DNA of 64,000 nt, taken from Streptomyces curacoi. Its GTDB lineage: Bacteria > Actinomycetota > Actinomycetes > Streptomycetales > Streptomycetaceae. A program made the translations under genes and the position numbers. Positions within the stretch are counted from its first letter, which is position 1; every line of letters begins with the position of its first letter. The notes under the pieces were generated by a model. It was given only the letters and a program-made list of their open reading frames with translations. It was not told where the DNA came from and ran no database searches. Below, piece after piece: positions 8,911 through 16,436 of the stretch. The stretch is taken from contig NZ_KQ947992.1 in the NCBI RefSeq assembly GCF_001513975.1, positions 62,001 through 126,000 on the forward strand, written 5' to 3'.

Positions 8911-11106
8911 GTGACAGCAGCAACGCACTCCACCCTCTTCCCGCAGGTACCGGACTCGGCCGACGCGGTGCTCGAAGGGCTCGACCCCGAGCAGCGCGAG
9001 GTGGCCACCGCCCTGCACGGTCCGGTGTGCGTGCTCGCGGGCGCCGGCACCGGCAAGACCCGGGCGATCACCCACCGCATCGCCTACGGGGTGCGCGCCG
9101 GCATCCTCCAGCCCTCCAGCGTGCTCGCCGTCACCTTCACCAACCGTGCCGCCGGAGAGATGCGCGGCCGGCTGCGCCAGCTCGGAGCCGCCGGGGTGCA
9201 GGCCCGCACCTTCCACTCGGCCGCCCTGCGTCAGCTCCAGTACTTCTGGCCGAAAGCGGTCGGCGGCTCCATGCCCCGGCTCGTCGACCGCAAGGTCCAG
9301 CTCGTCGCCGACGCGGCGGCCGCCTGCCGCATCCGCCTCGACCGGAACGAGCTGCGGGACGTCACCAGTGAGATCGAGTGGTCGAAGGTCACCCAGACCG
9401 TCCCCGCCGACTATCCGCTCGCCGCCGCCAAGGCGGACCGTGACGCCCCCCGCGACCCTGCCGAGATCGCCCAGATCTACAACGTCTACGAGGACCTCAA
9501 GCGGGACCGCTCCGTCATCGACTTCGAGGACGTCCTGCTGCTCACCGTCGGCATCCTTCAGGACCGGCGCGACATCGCCGACCAGGTCCGCTCCCAGTAC
9601 CAGCACTTCGTGGTCGACGAGTACCAGGACGTCAGCCCGCTCCAGCAGCGCCTGCTGGAGCTGTGGCTCGGCGACCGGGACAACCTGTGCGTGGTCGGCG
9701 ACGCCAGCCAGACGATCTACTCGTTCACAGGAGCAACTCCTGACCATCTGCTCGACTTCCGCACCCGCCACCCCGGTGCCACCGTCGTCAAGCTGGTCCG
9801 CGACTACCGTTCCACGCCCCAGGTCGTCCACCTCGCCAACGGCCTGCTCGCCCAGGCCCGGGGGCGCGCCGCCGACCATCGCCTGGAGCTGATCTCCCAG
9901 CGGGACCCGGGCCCCGAACCCGTCTACACCGAGTACACCGACGAGCCCGCCGAGGCCGAGGGCGCCGCCCGTCGCATCCGGGAACTCATGGATTCGGGCA
10001 TCCCGGCCAGCGAGATCGCCATCCTGTTCCGCACGAACTCCCAGTCCGAGACCTACGAGCAGGCCCTCGCCGACGCGGGCGTCCCCTACCAGCTGCGTGG
10101 CGCCGAGCGGTTCTTCGACCGCCCCGAAGTGCGCAAGGCCGGCATCGCCCTGCGGGGCGCGGCCCGCTTCGGCGGCAACGACTCGCTCCTCGACGACGTC
10201 GTCGACCTGCCCTCGCAGGTACGTGCCGTGCTGTCGGGGGAGGGCTGGACCCCACAGCCGCCGGCCGGCTCCGGCGCCGTCAGGGAGCGCTGGGAATCGC
10301 TGGCCGCCCTGGTGAACCTCGCCCACGACTTCGCCGCCGCCAAACCCGGCGCCACCCTCGCCGACCTCGTCGCCGAACTCGACGAGCGTGCGAACGCGCA
10401 GCACGCCCCGACCGTCCAGGGCGTCACCCTCGCCTCCCTGCACTCGGCCAAGGGCCTGGAGTGGGACGTCGTGTTCCTGGTCGGTGTCGCCGAGGGCATG
10501 ATGCCGATCACCTACGCAAAGACCGACGAGCAGATCGAGGAGGAACGCCGCCTCCTCTATGTCGGCGTCACCCGCGCCCGGCAGCACCTCCATGTCTCCT
10601 GGGCGCTCACCCGCGCACCCGGCGGCCGGCCCAACCGCCGCCCCAGCCGCTTCCTCGACGGCCTTCGACCCGGCTCGACCGCCACCGCCGGACGCACCGC
10701 CGGCGGCGGCGCCGGAGGCGTCCAGCGCGGCTTCACGAGCAGGCCGGACGCCGCTCCGAAACGGACGCAGCGCACGCCTGCCCGCTGCCGTGTCTGCGGG
10801 CGCACCCTCACCGACGCGGGTGAGATGAAGCTGATGCGCTGCGAGGACTGCCCCTCCGACATGGACGAGAGCCTCTACGAACGACTCCGTGCGTGGCGCG
10901 CGGTCCAGGCACAGCTCAGCGGGCAGCCGGACTTCTGCATCTTCACGGACAGGACGCTGATGGCCATCGCCGAGGCGGAGCCGAGCAGTCCGGTTGAGCT
11001 GTCGCGCATCCCGGGCGTCCTCAGACGCAAACTCGACCGCTACGGTGCGGATGTGCTGGCCATCTGCGCAGGCCAGGAGGTTGGGGAGGGCGTTGGCGGG
11101 GAATGA
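8911..11106 (+). CDS. uvrD2: ATP-dependent DNA helicase UvrD2
   Basis: 731-residue superfamily 1 helicase that unwinds DNA 3' to 5'; in mycobacteria UvrD2 is essential. Walker A AGAGTGKT is near residue 44, DEYQD near 236, LHSAKGLEWD near 510 and the VTRAR motif near 552. After the motor comes the UvrD2-specific tetra-cysteine module (CRVCG and CEDC, near residues 625-650). An HRDC-like domain ends the protein (GQPDFCIFTDRTLMAIAEAE). The Cys module and HRDC distinguish it from UvrD1 and PcrA. Start GTG 8911 gives MTAATHSTLF; translation upstream of it crosses the mycoredoxin gene and is not family-like. Confidence 0.93.
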   Translation: MTAATHSTLFPQVPDSADAVLEGLDPEQREVATALHGPVCVLAGAGTGKTRAITHRIAYGVRAGILQPSSVLAVTFTNRAAGEMRGRLRQLGAAGVQARTFHSAALRQLQYFWPKAVGGSMPRLVDRKVQLVADAAAACRIRLDRNELRDVTSEIEWSKVTQTVPADYPLAAAKADRDAPRDPAEIAQIYNVYEDLKRDRSVIDFEDVLLLTVGILQDRRDIADQVRSQYQHFVVDEYQDVSPLQQRLLELWLGDRDNLCVVGDASQTIYSFTGATPDHLLDFRTRHPGATVVKLVRDYRSTPQVVHLANGLLAQARGRAADHRLELISQRDPGPEPVYTEYTDEPAEAEGAARRIRELMDSGIPASEIAILFRTNSQSETYEQALADAGVPYQLRGAERFFDRPEVRKAGIALRGAARFGGNDSLLDDVVDLPSQVRAVLSGEGWTPQPPAGSGAVRERWESLAALVNLAHDFAAAKPGATLADLVAELDERANAQHAPTVQGVTLASLHSAKGLEWDVVFLVGVAEGMMPITYAKTDEQIEEERRLLYVGVTRARQHLHVSWALTRAPGGRPNRRPSRFLDGLRPGSTATAGRTAGGGAGGVQRGFTSRPDAAPKRTQRTPARCRVCGRTLTDAGEMKLMRCEDCPSDMDESLYERLRAWRAVQAQLSGQPDFCIFTDRTLMAIAEAEPSSPVELSRIPGVLRRKLDRYGADVLAICAGQEVGEGVGGE

Positions 11107-11118
11107 TGCGAACTCGTC

Positions 11119-11159
11119 GAAAAAATAGTTTGCGCATGCCCCAGCGATCCCCATAGGTT
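11119..11159 (+). promoter_or_regulatory. predicted WblC-autoregulated promoter of wblC
   Basis: An AT-rich run (11119-11131) directly abuts a -35-like TTGCGC (11130-11135). An 18-base spacer and -10 TAGGTT (11154-11159) follow. WhiB7/WblC is known to activate its own promoter by binding AT-rich DNA next to the -35 with the housekeeping sigma factor. Such an A/T run is rare in this GC-rich DNA. The predicted start near 11166 gives a leader of about 600 bases. Confidence 0.7.
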
Positions 11160-11271
11160 CTTAGCCACGGGAACGGAGGCCTTCTCGGAGGCCCCAATTC
11201 CGTGTTGTACTTGCATACCCGTCGGACTGGTTCACCCCAGTCCCCCGAGACGCCGAGAGGAGGCGAGTCCA

Positions 11272-11598
11272 GTGATCAGCATCAACGCCAGCTCCATCAG
11301 CAACGTCAAAATGACCGATCGCTCGGTCGTCGCCTCTGTGTGCATGCTCGGCGCCTCGGACCAGGGCACCGGTCTGTCCGGCATTCGTGCCGTTCGTCCG
11401 GCGTCCTCCCTGTCCCTCGCGGGCCTTCCCGGCCGTGAGCGCAATGAGCGACCGACCAAGGCACTGGAAGCGGCAGTAGCGGCACAGGCGCAGGCCTATG
11501 CCCTTACGGCGACCGGTGCCGGATTCCGGAAGCAGACGACGCAGCACCACCTGATGTGGGCCTTCCGTGGGCCAGAACCCTGGAGTGATCCAGCCTGA
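11272..11598 (+). CDS. upstream ORF of the wblC leader (108 aa)
   Basis: GTG 11272 has AGGAGG nine bases upstream. The frame encodes 108 residues beginning MISINASSISNVKMTDRSVV and ending GPEPWSDPA. It shows no known domain and is Ala/Arg-rich in its second half. Its stop (11596-11598) lies inside a small hairpin (11594-11610), and the terminator starts 24 bases later. This is the arrangement expected for translation-dependent attenuation. Known whiB7/wblC leaders carry an uORF whose translation controls readthrough. The regulatory role is inferred from position; the peptide may have no function of its own. Confidence 0.7.
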   Translation: MISINASSISNVKMTDRSVVASVCMLGASDQGTGLSGIRAVRPASSLSLAGLPGRERNERPTKALEAAVAAQAQAYALTATGAGFRKQTTQHHLMWAFRGPEPWSDPA

Positions 11599-11621
11599 TC
11601 GCCGATCAGGCCGGCGCCTTC

Positions 11622-11665
11622 AGGGCCGCGGAACCCCATCCGGGATCCGCGGCCCTTCTGTTTGT
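11622..11665 (+). terminator. intrinsic terminator/attenuator in the wblC leader
   Basis: An 11-bp perfect GC-rich stem (11622-11632 with 11646-11656) has further CCC/GGG pairing inside the loop. It is followed by the T-rich TCTGTTTGT. It lies between the uORF stop and wblC (11775), so it should stop transcription unless the leader folds otherwise, for example when ribosomes stall on the uORF. Confidence 0.8.
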
Positions 11666-11774
11666 CCTCGAACGGGGACGACGGAGCGAAGGGGCCTCGG
11701 GACAAGAAAAGAGCCCGGTACCAGCCGCCACCCGGCCCAACAGGGCCGGAACGACCAGACGAGGAAGACGACCC

Positions 11775-12143
11775 GTGCAACTCGAAGCGCACGTCCCGTC
11801 CGTACCGCCTTCAGACACGATCCCCAAGCCCGGCCCCACGGAGGACTCCACCTTGACCCCGCTCACCGCGCTCACCGCGCTCGACGACGCCATCGAGAAC
11901 CTCGGCGTACCCGTCCCCTGCCGCTCCTACGACCCGGAGGTCTTCTTCGCCGAGTCGCCGGCGGACGTCGAGTACGCCAAGTCCCTCTGCCGCACCTGCC
12001 CGCTGATCGAGGCCTGCCTCGCCGGCGCCAAGGAGCGGCGTGAGCCCTGGGGCGTCTGGGGTGGCGAGCTGTTCGTCCAGGGTGTCGTCGTCGCCCGGAA
12101 GCGGCCCCGTGGTCGCCCGCGCAAGAACCCGGTCACGGCATGA
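11775..12143 (+). CDS. wblC: WhiB-family regulator WblC (WhiB7 orthologue)
   Basis: 122-residue iron-sulfur transcription factor. Four cluster Cys are at 49, 72, 75 and 81 (C-x2-C-x5-C in the second half). The WhiB turn GVWGGE is at 93-98 and the C-terminal AT-hook RGRPRK at 112-117; the AT-hook marks the WhiB7/WblC subgroup. It acts with the principal sigma factor to induce resistance to ribosome-targeting antibiotics. Start GTG 11775 follows a GAGGAAG ribosome site. A long leader with uORF and terminator precedes it, and a small basic protein gene follows with a 4-base overlap. Confidence 0.95.
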   Translation: MQLEAHVPSVPPSDTIPKPGPTEDSTLTPLTALTALDDAIENLGVPVPCRSYDPEVFFAESPADVEYAKSLCRTCPLIEACLAGAKERREPWGVWGGELFVQGVVVARKRPRGRPRKNPVTA

Positions 12144-12463
12144 ACACCGCAGGAACGATCGACCGCCCCCTCACGCACGACCCCCAGAAGCAGGCCCCGA
12201 TGAAGCCGTCCACCCACGAACCCGCAGGCTCCGCGCCTGAAGACTTCACCACCAGTGGCGCGAACGACTCGCGTCAGAACAGGAACCGAGAGATGCAACT
12301 CATCCAAGAAGCCCTGGCACGTGCGCATATGCACGAGCGACAGCATCAGGCCGAGCAGGAACGCCGGGCCGCGCGCCTGGTGACCGCTCGCCGGATGCAG
12401 CGCCGGGCGGAGCGCGCCTCGATGCGCGCCCGCCGTGCGCTCGCCATGGCGGTCATGCAGTAA
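12140..12463 (+). CDS. small basic protein downstream of wblC, unknown function
   Basis: 107 residues, starting in an ATGA overlap with the wblC stop, so translation is probably coupled. The N-terminal half is Pro/Thr-rich and likely disordered. The C-terminal half (about 52-107) is strongly basic and helix-forming, rich in Arg, Ala, Gln and Met, with several HM and RRA repeats that suggest a coiled coil or RNA/DNA contact. No family is recognised. Co-transcription with wblC suggests a part in the same antibiotic-stress response. Confidence 0.75.
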   Translation: MNTAGTIDRPLTHDPQKQAPMKPSTHEPAGSAPEDFTTSGANDSRQNRNREMQLIQEALARAHMHERQHQAEQERRAARLVTARRMQRRAERASMRARRALAMAVMQ

Positions 12464-12486
12464 CCGACCACACCGCCAGACGGTGG

Positions 12487-12553
12487 CCTCCCGAGCCGGG
12501 AGGCGGTAGCTCCCCGCGGGGGCCGGTCCGTTCGAACGGACCGGCCCCCGCGG
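12487..12553 (+). terminator. tandem hairpins ending the wblC operon
   Basis: The first hairpin has a 7-bp stem (12487-12493 with 12497-12503). A perfect 40-bp palindrome at 12514-12553, centred on TTCGAA, follows immediately. Together they lie 23-90 bases after the last wblC-operon gene and before the zinc-ribbon gene, as expected for a strong transcription end. Confidence 0.75.
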
Positions 12554-12599
12554 TGCGTTGTGCCCGCAGATCGGACAGGGTCGGCGATATCGTCGCCGA

Positions 12600-12809
12600 G
12601 TGACGAGTCCTTCCGGAGGCAGTGACAACGGCGGCTCCACCGCGGAGCCCCAGCCCCTTGTGTGCGCCCGCTGCGGCACCCAGGCCAAAGCCCCGCAGCC
12701 CACCTGGACCTGCTCCGTGGAGAACGGCATGCGCCGCTACTTCTGCGACACCTGCTCCCGGGAGAACCTCAGAGCCATCGAGGGGCGACTGGACTCGGCC
12801 TGGTGGTAG
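12600..12809 (+). CDS. small zinc-ribbon protein, unknown function
   Basis: 69 residues from GTG 12600. Two CxxC pairs, CARCG and CDTC, about 28 residues apart, form a likely zinc ribbon. The sequence between has three Trp/Tyr/Phe positions, and the end ESAWW-like tail (LDSAWW) is aromatic. A Ser/Gly-rich N-terminus precedes the ribbon. It stands alone between the wblC terminator and the convergent ABC1 kinase gene. No function is known to me. Confidence 0.75.
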   Translation: MTSPSGGSDNGGSTAEPQPLVCARCGTQAKAPQPTWTCSVENGMRRYFCDTCSRENLRAIEGRLDSAWW

Positions 12810-12830
12810 GGCGCACGGGACGCGCCGGTC

Positions 12831-14201
12831 TCACGCTTCCGCCGCCGGCTCCTCCTCGTCCGGCATCTCCTCCGACACGAAGCCCGGCAGCCACTCCTCC
12901 AGTTCCTCGCGCAGCCGCACCGTCGCGCCCAGCTGGCACAGCACCCCGATTGTGCTCAAAGTCACCCGGTGGATGAGGAGGTACGCCGGGGGGAGATTGA
13001 GCTGCTTGCCCAGTTGATAGGCAGGGGAGCGGGGGTCGGCCACGCGGGCGGCCTGGCTGCGCATCCAGCCGCGGGTGAAGGTGAACTCGTCGACCTGGGC
13101 CGGTTCGATGATCGGCAGGAGGTAGTCGAGGACGGCGTCCGGATCCAGGTCGATCGATTCCTTGACGAAGCCCTCGGTGCGGAGGAGTTCGTAGACCGCG
13201 TCCGCCTCGCCGTCCAGCGTCATCCGCAGGGAGTCGCCGATGGGGGTCGGCAGGCCGCCCGGGAGGCGGTCCACCGTGCCGAAGTCCAGGACGCCCAGCC
13301 GCCAGTCGTCCTCACCCTCCGGGCCGCCCGGCAGAAGGCGGAAGTTGCCCGGGTGGGGGTCGGCGTGCAGGAGGCCGGTGCGGGCCGGGCCGGAGAAGAG
13401 GAAGCGGGCCAGGAGCTGGCCGGCGCGGTCGCGCTGCTCCTGGGTGCCGGCGGAGATCACCTCCGAGAGCGGGGTGCCGTCGATCCACTCCGTGACCAGG
13501 ACCTGCTCGCACTGGTGGACCACCGCGGGGACGACGACGTCCGGGTCGTCGGCGAACTCCTCCGCGTGCGCCTGCTGGGCCTGTGCCTCCAGGTCGTAGT
13601 CCAGTTCCTCGGAGACTCGGTCCTTGAGCTCCGCGATCAGCGGCTTGATGTCCATGCCGGGGATCAGGGGACCCAATAGTCGGGCGAAACGGCTCAGTTG
13701 GTTCAGATCGGAGAGCAGGGCCTCGCCGGCTCCCGGGTACTGCACCTTGACCGCCACCTCACGGCCGTCATGCCACACGCCCCGGTGCACCTGGCCGATC
13801 GAGGCCGCCGCGGCGGGCTTGTCCTCGAACTCCAGGAACAGGTCGTGCCAGTCCTCGCCGAGCCGCCGCGCCAGCACCGTGTGCACGGTGCGCGTCGGCA
13901 TCGGGGGAGCCGCCTCCTGCAGTTTGGTGAGTGCCGCGCGGTAGGGGCCGGCGATCTCCTCGGGCAGGGCCGACTCGAAGACGGACAAGGCCTGGCCGAA
14001 CTTCATCGCGCCGCCCTTGAGCTCGCCGAGCACCTTGAACATCTGCTCCGCGGTGCGCTGCTGCAGCTCACGGCCGACGAGCTCCGCGGACTCGCCGACG
14101 ATCCGCTTACCGAGTCCCCAGGTCGCCCGCCCGGCGAAGCCGAGCGGGAGCGCGGCGAGCTTGGCGGTACGGGTGACCGCCTTGCGGGGAAGATCAGACA
14201 T
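12831..14201 (-). CDS. ABC1/AarF/UbiB-family protein kinase-like
   Basis: 456 residues of the ABC1 (UbiB/AarF) atypical kinase family. Family hallmarks: KFGQALS with the KxGQ motif, the Ala-rich loop AAAASIGQVH, VAVKVQYPG carrying the ATP-site Lys, LLHADPHPGNF as catalytic loop, and LDFGTVDRL as metal-binding loop. UbiB members support quinone biosynthesis or lipid homeostasis; actinobacterial members are little studied. Rv3197 occupies the equivalent place beside whiB7. Start ATG 14201 (MSDLPRKAV); its first 8 bases overlap the end of the E1-like gene, so the two are translationally coupled. Confidence 0.9.
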   Translation of the reverse strand: MSDLPRKAVTRTAKLAALPLGFAGRATWGLGKRIVGESAELVGRELQQRTAEQMFKVLGELKGGAMKFGQALSVFESALPEEIAGPYRAALTKLQEAAPPMPTRTVHTVLARRLGEDWHDLFLEFEDKPAAAASIGQVHRGVWHDGREVAVKVQYPGAGEALLSDLNQLSRFARLLGPLIPGMDIKPLIAELKDRVSEELDYDLEAQAQQAHAEEFADDPDVVVPAVVHQCEQVLVTEWIDGTPLSEVISAGTQEQRDRAGQLLARFLFSGPARTGLLHADPHPGNFRLLPGGPEGEDDWRLGVLDFGTVDRLPGGLPTPIGDSLRMTLDGEADAVYELLRTEGFVKESIDLDPDAVLDYLLPIIEPAQVDEFTFTRGWMRSQAARVADPRSPAYQLGKQLNLPPAYLLIHRVTLSTIGVLCQLGATVRLREELEEWLPGFVSEEMPDEEEPAAEA

Positions 14202-15468
14202 GCGCCCTCCAGGTCCCAGCCAGCCGCTCCGCGTCTGCCTTACGACGTATCTCCTTCGACGGCCGTTGCTCCCCCATTGTCGCGTGCGACTCCTCGTCCT
14301 CGGAGGGGTGTTCTCCCTCACCTTTCCGCGCGGCGCCGCACGGGCATGCGGGGTGTGCCCACACCGGTCGGGCGTGCCAGCTCAGACCGGGTAGGGACAC
14401 TTCCCAGCGTGCACCCGCGCTCGACGGAACGCGGCCGTCCAGGAAGGCGAGAGCGTGCGCGGCCGCCAGCCCGGCGACCGTCGTGGCCAGCGCGAGGTCA
14501 CAGGGCCGCACCTCGCGCGTCCTTGCCGCCCCCGAGCGCCACTGCGCGACCAGGCGCGGCCAGGCCGGATCCCGGTCCGTGCGCCCCTCGCTGAGACAGC
14601 CGGCGCAGCTGGTCTCGCCGGGCAGGACGAGCGGGCCGACGACACCGGTGCCCTCCACGACACCGGCGTACAGATGGGGCGTACCGGACGCGATGAGGGG
14701 TTCGGCGGCGGAGGGAGAGGGTGCGTGCACCGCGACATCGTCCCGTGGCGCGATGATCACCAGGGAGTGGCCCGCGCCGTCCTCCCCGTGGGGCGAGCGG
14801 GGGCCGTGGCGCGGTGGGCGGTCCGGTGCAAAGCGGCGTGCGGTCCGCCGGGCGGCCTCGTCCCTGCGCTCGCCGACCGCCTCCGCGGGCAGTCCGCCCG
14901 GCGCGACGTCCCACGGCTCGACACGGCCGACGTCGCGCACGTCGACGTCGCCGACCCCCGCGCCCGACAGCAGCGAGGCGACCATCGCGCCCACCCGGCC
15001 GGCGCCCCTGACCTGCACGCGCAGTGAGCGTCGGGCGGCCAGGCGGGCGGTCGCCTCGCCCGGCTCGGACGTGGTCAGGGACAGGGAGGCCAGATCGGGA
15101 CGCAGCCGGTCCAGGACCTCCTTCTTGCGGCGCAGGGCTTCGGCGGCCGGGCCGCCTCCCTTCGCGTCGTCGAGGAGCCCTGCCCGCGCCAGTCGTCGCA
15201 CCAGCCCGTCGACATGGCCGTCCGGCAGGCCCATCCGGCGGCCCTCTTCGCGCAGCAGCTCCAGCCCGCGGGTGCCGTTGAGCAGATCGAGGAAGCTGCC
15301 CGTCGCCGTGTCCATCGGACCCAGCGTCAGCGCGTGCGCCGGAGTCATCCCGAACTGCACGGTGTTGAGATCGCGCCAGCTGCGCCTGAGCGCGGGCTTC
15401 ACCAGCGGAGCCAGCGCCACCGCCGGAACGTCCGAAGTCGTCGATGCGGTCGATACCGTCGCATCCAT
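14194..15468 (-). CDS. ThiF/E1-like adenylyltransferase-fold protein
   Basis: 424 residues. The central Rossmann region begins VQVRGAGRVG (GxGxxG near 155-160). Paired Cys at 288/291 (SCAGC) and 374/376 (ACPCG) resemble the zinc site of ThiF/MoeB/E1 enzymes. The N-terminal 150 residues are helical and could be a substrate-binding module, like proteins annotated as TOMM leader-binding cyclodehydratase partners. No ubiquitin-like or RiPP precursor gene is adjacent. Its end overlaps the ABC1 kinase start by 8 bases, so both form one operon. The polar stretch at about 195-235 looks like a loop insertion. The substrate is unknown. Confidence 0.75.
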   Translation of the reverse strand: MDATVSTASTTSDVPAVALAPLVKPALRRSWRDLNTVQFGMTPAHALTLGPMDTATGSFLDLLNGTRGLELLREEGRRMGLPDGHVDGLVRRLARAGLLDDAKGGGPAAEALRRKKEVLDRLRPDLASLSLTTSEPGEATARLAARRSLRVQVRGAGRVGAMVASLLSGAGVGDVDVRDVGRVEPWDVAPGGLPAEAVGERRDEAARRTARRFAPDRPPRHGPRSPHGEDGAGHSLVIIAPRDDVAVHAPSPSAAEPLIASGTPHLYAGVVEGTGVVGPLVLPGETSCAGCLSEGRTDRDPAWPRLVAQWRSGAARTREVRPCDLALATTVAGLAAAHALAFLDGRVPSSAGARWEVSLPGLSWHARPVWAHPACPCGAARKGEGEHPSEDEESHATMGEQRPSKEIRRKADAERLAGTWRAHV

Positions 15469-15576
15469 GAACAGGCCCCCCGTTACCGTCGTGGAACATC
15501 CCGTGTGCGGCGAAGCTCGGTCGCGGCTCCGCCCGTGACTGCCAGCATGCCCTGACGCGGCGCCCGGTGCCGAAAG

Positions 15577-15585
15577 TTGTCCACA
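15577..15585 (+). promoter_or_regulatory. DnaA-box match between E1-like and YgjP-like genes
   Basis: TTGTCCACA, an exact match to the Streptomyces DnaA-box consensus, in the 220-base divergent intergenic region. It is the second exact match I noticed in the window, and both lie in promoter regions. Confidence 0.45.
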
Positions 15586-15688
15586 GGCGGTGGATATTCG
15601 TCGTACAAATCAAACGCATGGTGGGGGATCGGCATCGAACCGTTCCGGAGTCGGGACTTCCCCCATGCGCAGCGGGTAACGTCGGGGC

Positions 15689-16285
15689 GTGTCCGCCGAC
15701 CCACTGCACCGCGCCGGAACGCCACAGCGCAAGTCGACGAGCCCGCCGTCGAGCGGCTCGGGGGCGAGCGCGATCGAGGTCCGCAGGAGCGCCCGGCGCC
15801 GCCGGACGGTCTCGGCGTACCGCGAGGGCGATCGCACCGTCGTGCTCATCCCCGCCCGGATGTCCGAGGCCGAGGAGCAGCGCTGGGTGAACGTCATGCT
15901 CGACAAGCTGGCCGCCCAGGAGAGCAAGCGCGTCCTCGGCGACTCCGAACTGTCCGAGCGTGCCGAGCGACTGTCGGCCCAGTACCTCGACGGCCGCGCC
16001 CGGCCCAGCTCGGTGCGCTGGGTCACCAACCAGAACACACGCTGGGGCTCGTGCACCCCGGCCGAGGGCAGCATCCGTCTTTCGCACCGGCTGCAGGGCA
16101 TGCCCGAGTACGTCGTCGACTACGTCCTCCTCCACGAGCTGGCCCATCTACTCGTGCCCGGGCACGGCCCCCGCTTCTGGCGCCTGCTGGAGTCGTATCC
16201 CCGCACCGAGCGGGCGAAGGGCTACCTGGAAGGGGTCGTCGCCGCCGAGCGGTTGCCTCATCTGCCGGGCGCACGCGAGGAGTGA
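15689..16285 (+). CDS. YgjP/DUF45-type (M48-like) zinc metallopeptidase
   Basis: 198 residues. The zincin core reads HELAHLLVPGHGPRFW, with HExxH and a third His six residues later. Ahead of it stands the YgjP family motif TRWGSCTPAEGSIRLSHRL. No signal peptide or membrane helix is seen, so it acts in the cytoplasm. GTG 15689 lies 7 bases after a TAACGT -10 motif (15677-15682), so the transcript is probably leaderless. It is divergent from the E1-like/ABC1 kinase operon. Substrates of this family are unknown. Confidence 0.88.
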   Translation: MSADPLHRAGTPQRKSTSPPSSGSGASAIEVRRSARRRRTVSAYREGDRTVVLIPARMSEAEEQRWVNVMLDKLAAQESKRVLGDSELSERAERLSAQYLDGRARPSSVRWVTNQNTRWGSCTPAEGSIRLSHRLQGMPEYVVDYVLLHELAHLLVPGHGPRFWRLLESYPRTERAKGYLEGVVAAERLPHLPGAREE

Positions 16286-16436
16286 CCGCTTTCCTCGGCC
16301 GTCCCCGGAGGCAGCGCTTCCGGTACGGGTGAGCCAGGGTTGTGTACCGGGTCTGTACCGGCTTCGTCCGATGTCCGAGTTTGCCGTTAGCCTGGCGCGA
16401 CGCACTCACATTCGGGATGGGGGACGGTCGTTACGC

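Noticed and set aside
15960..16436. N-terminal extension of the TerD-AIM24 protein
   Set aside because: The upstream frame overlaps the YgjP-type gene in another frame and is Arg/Pro/Ser shadow sequence; TerD homology starts at ATG 16437.
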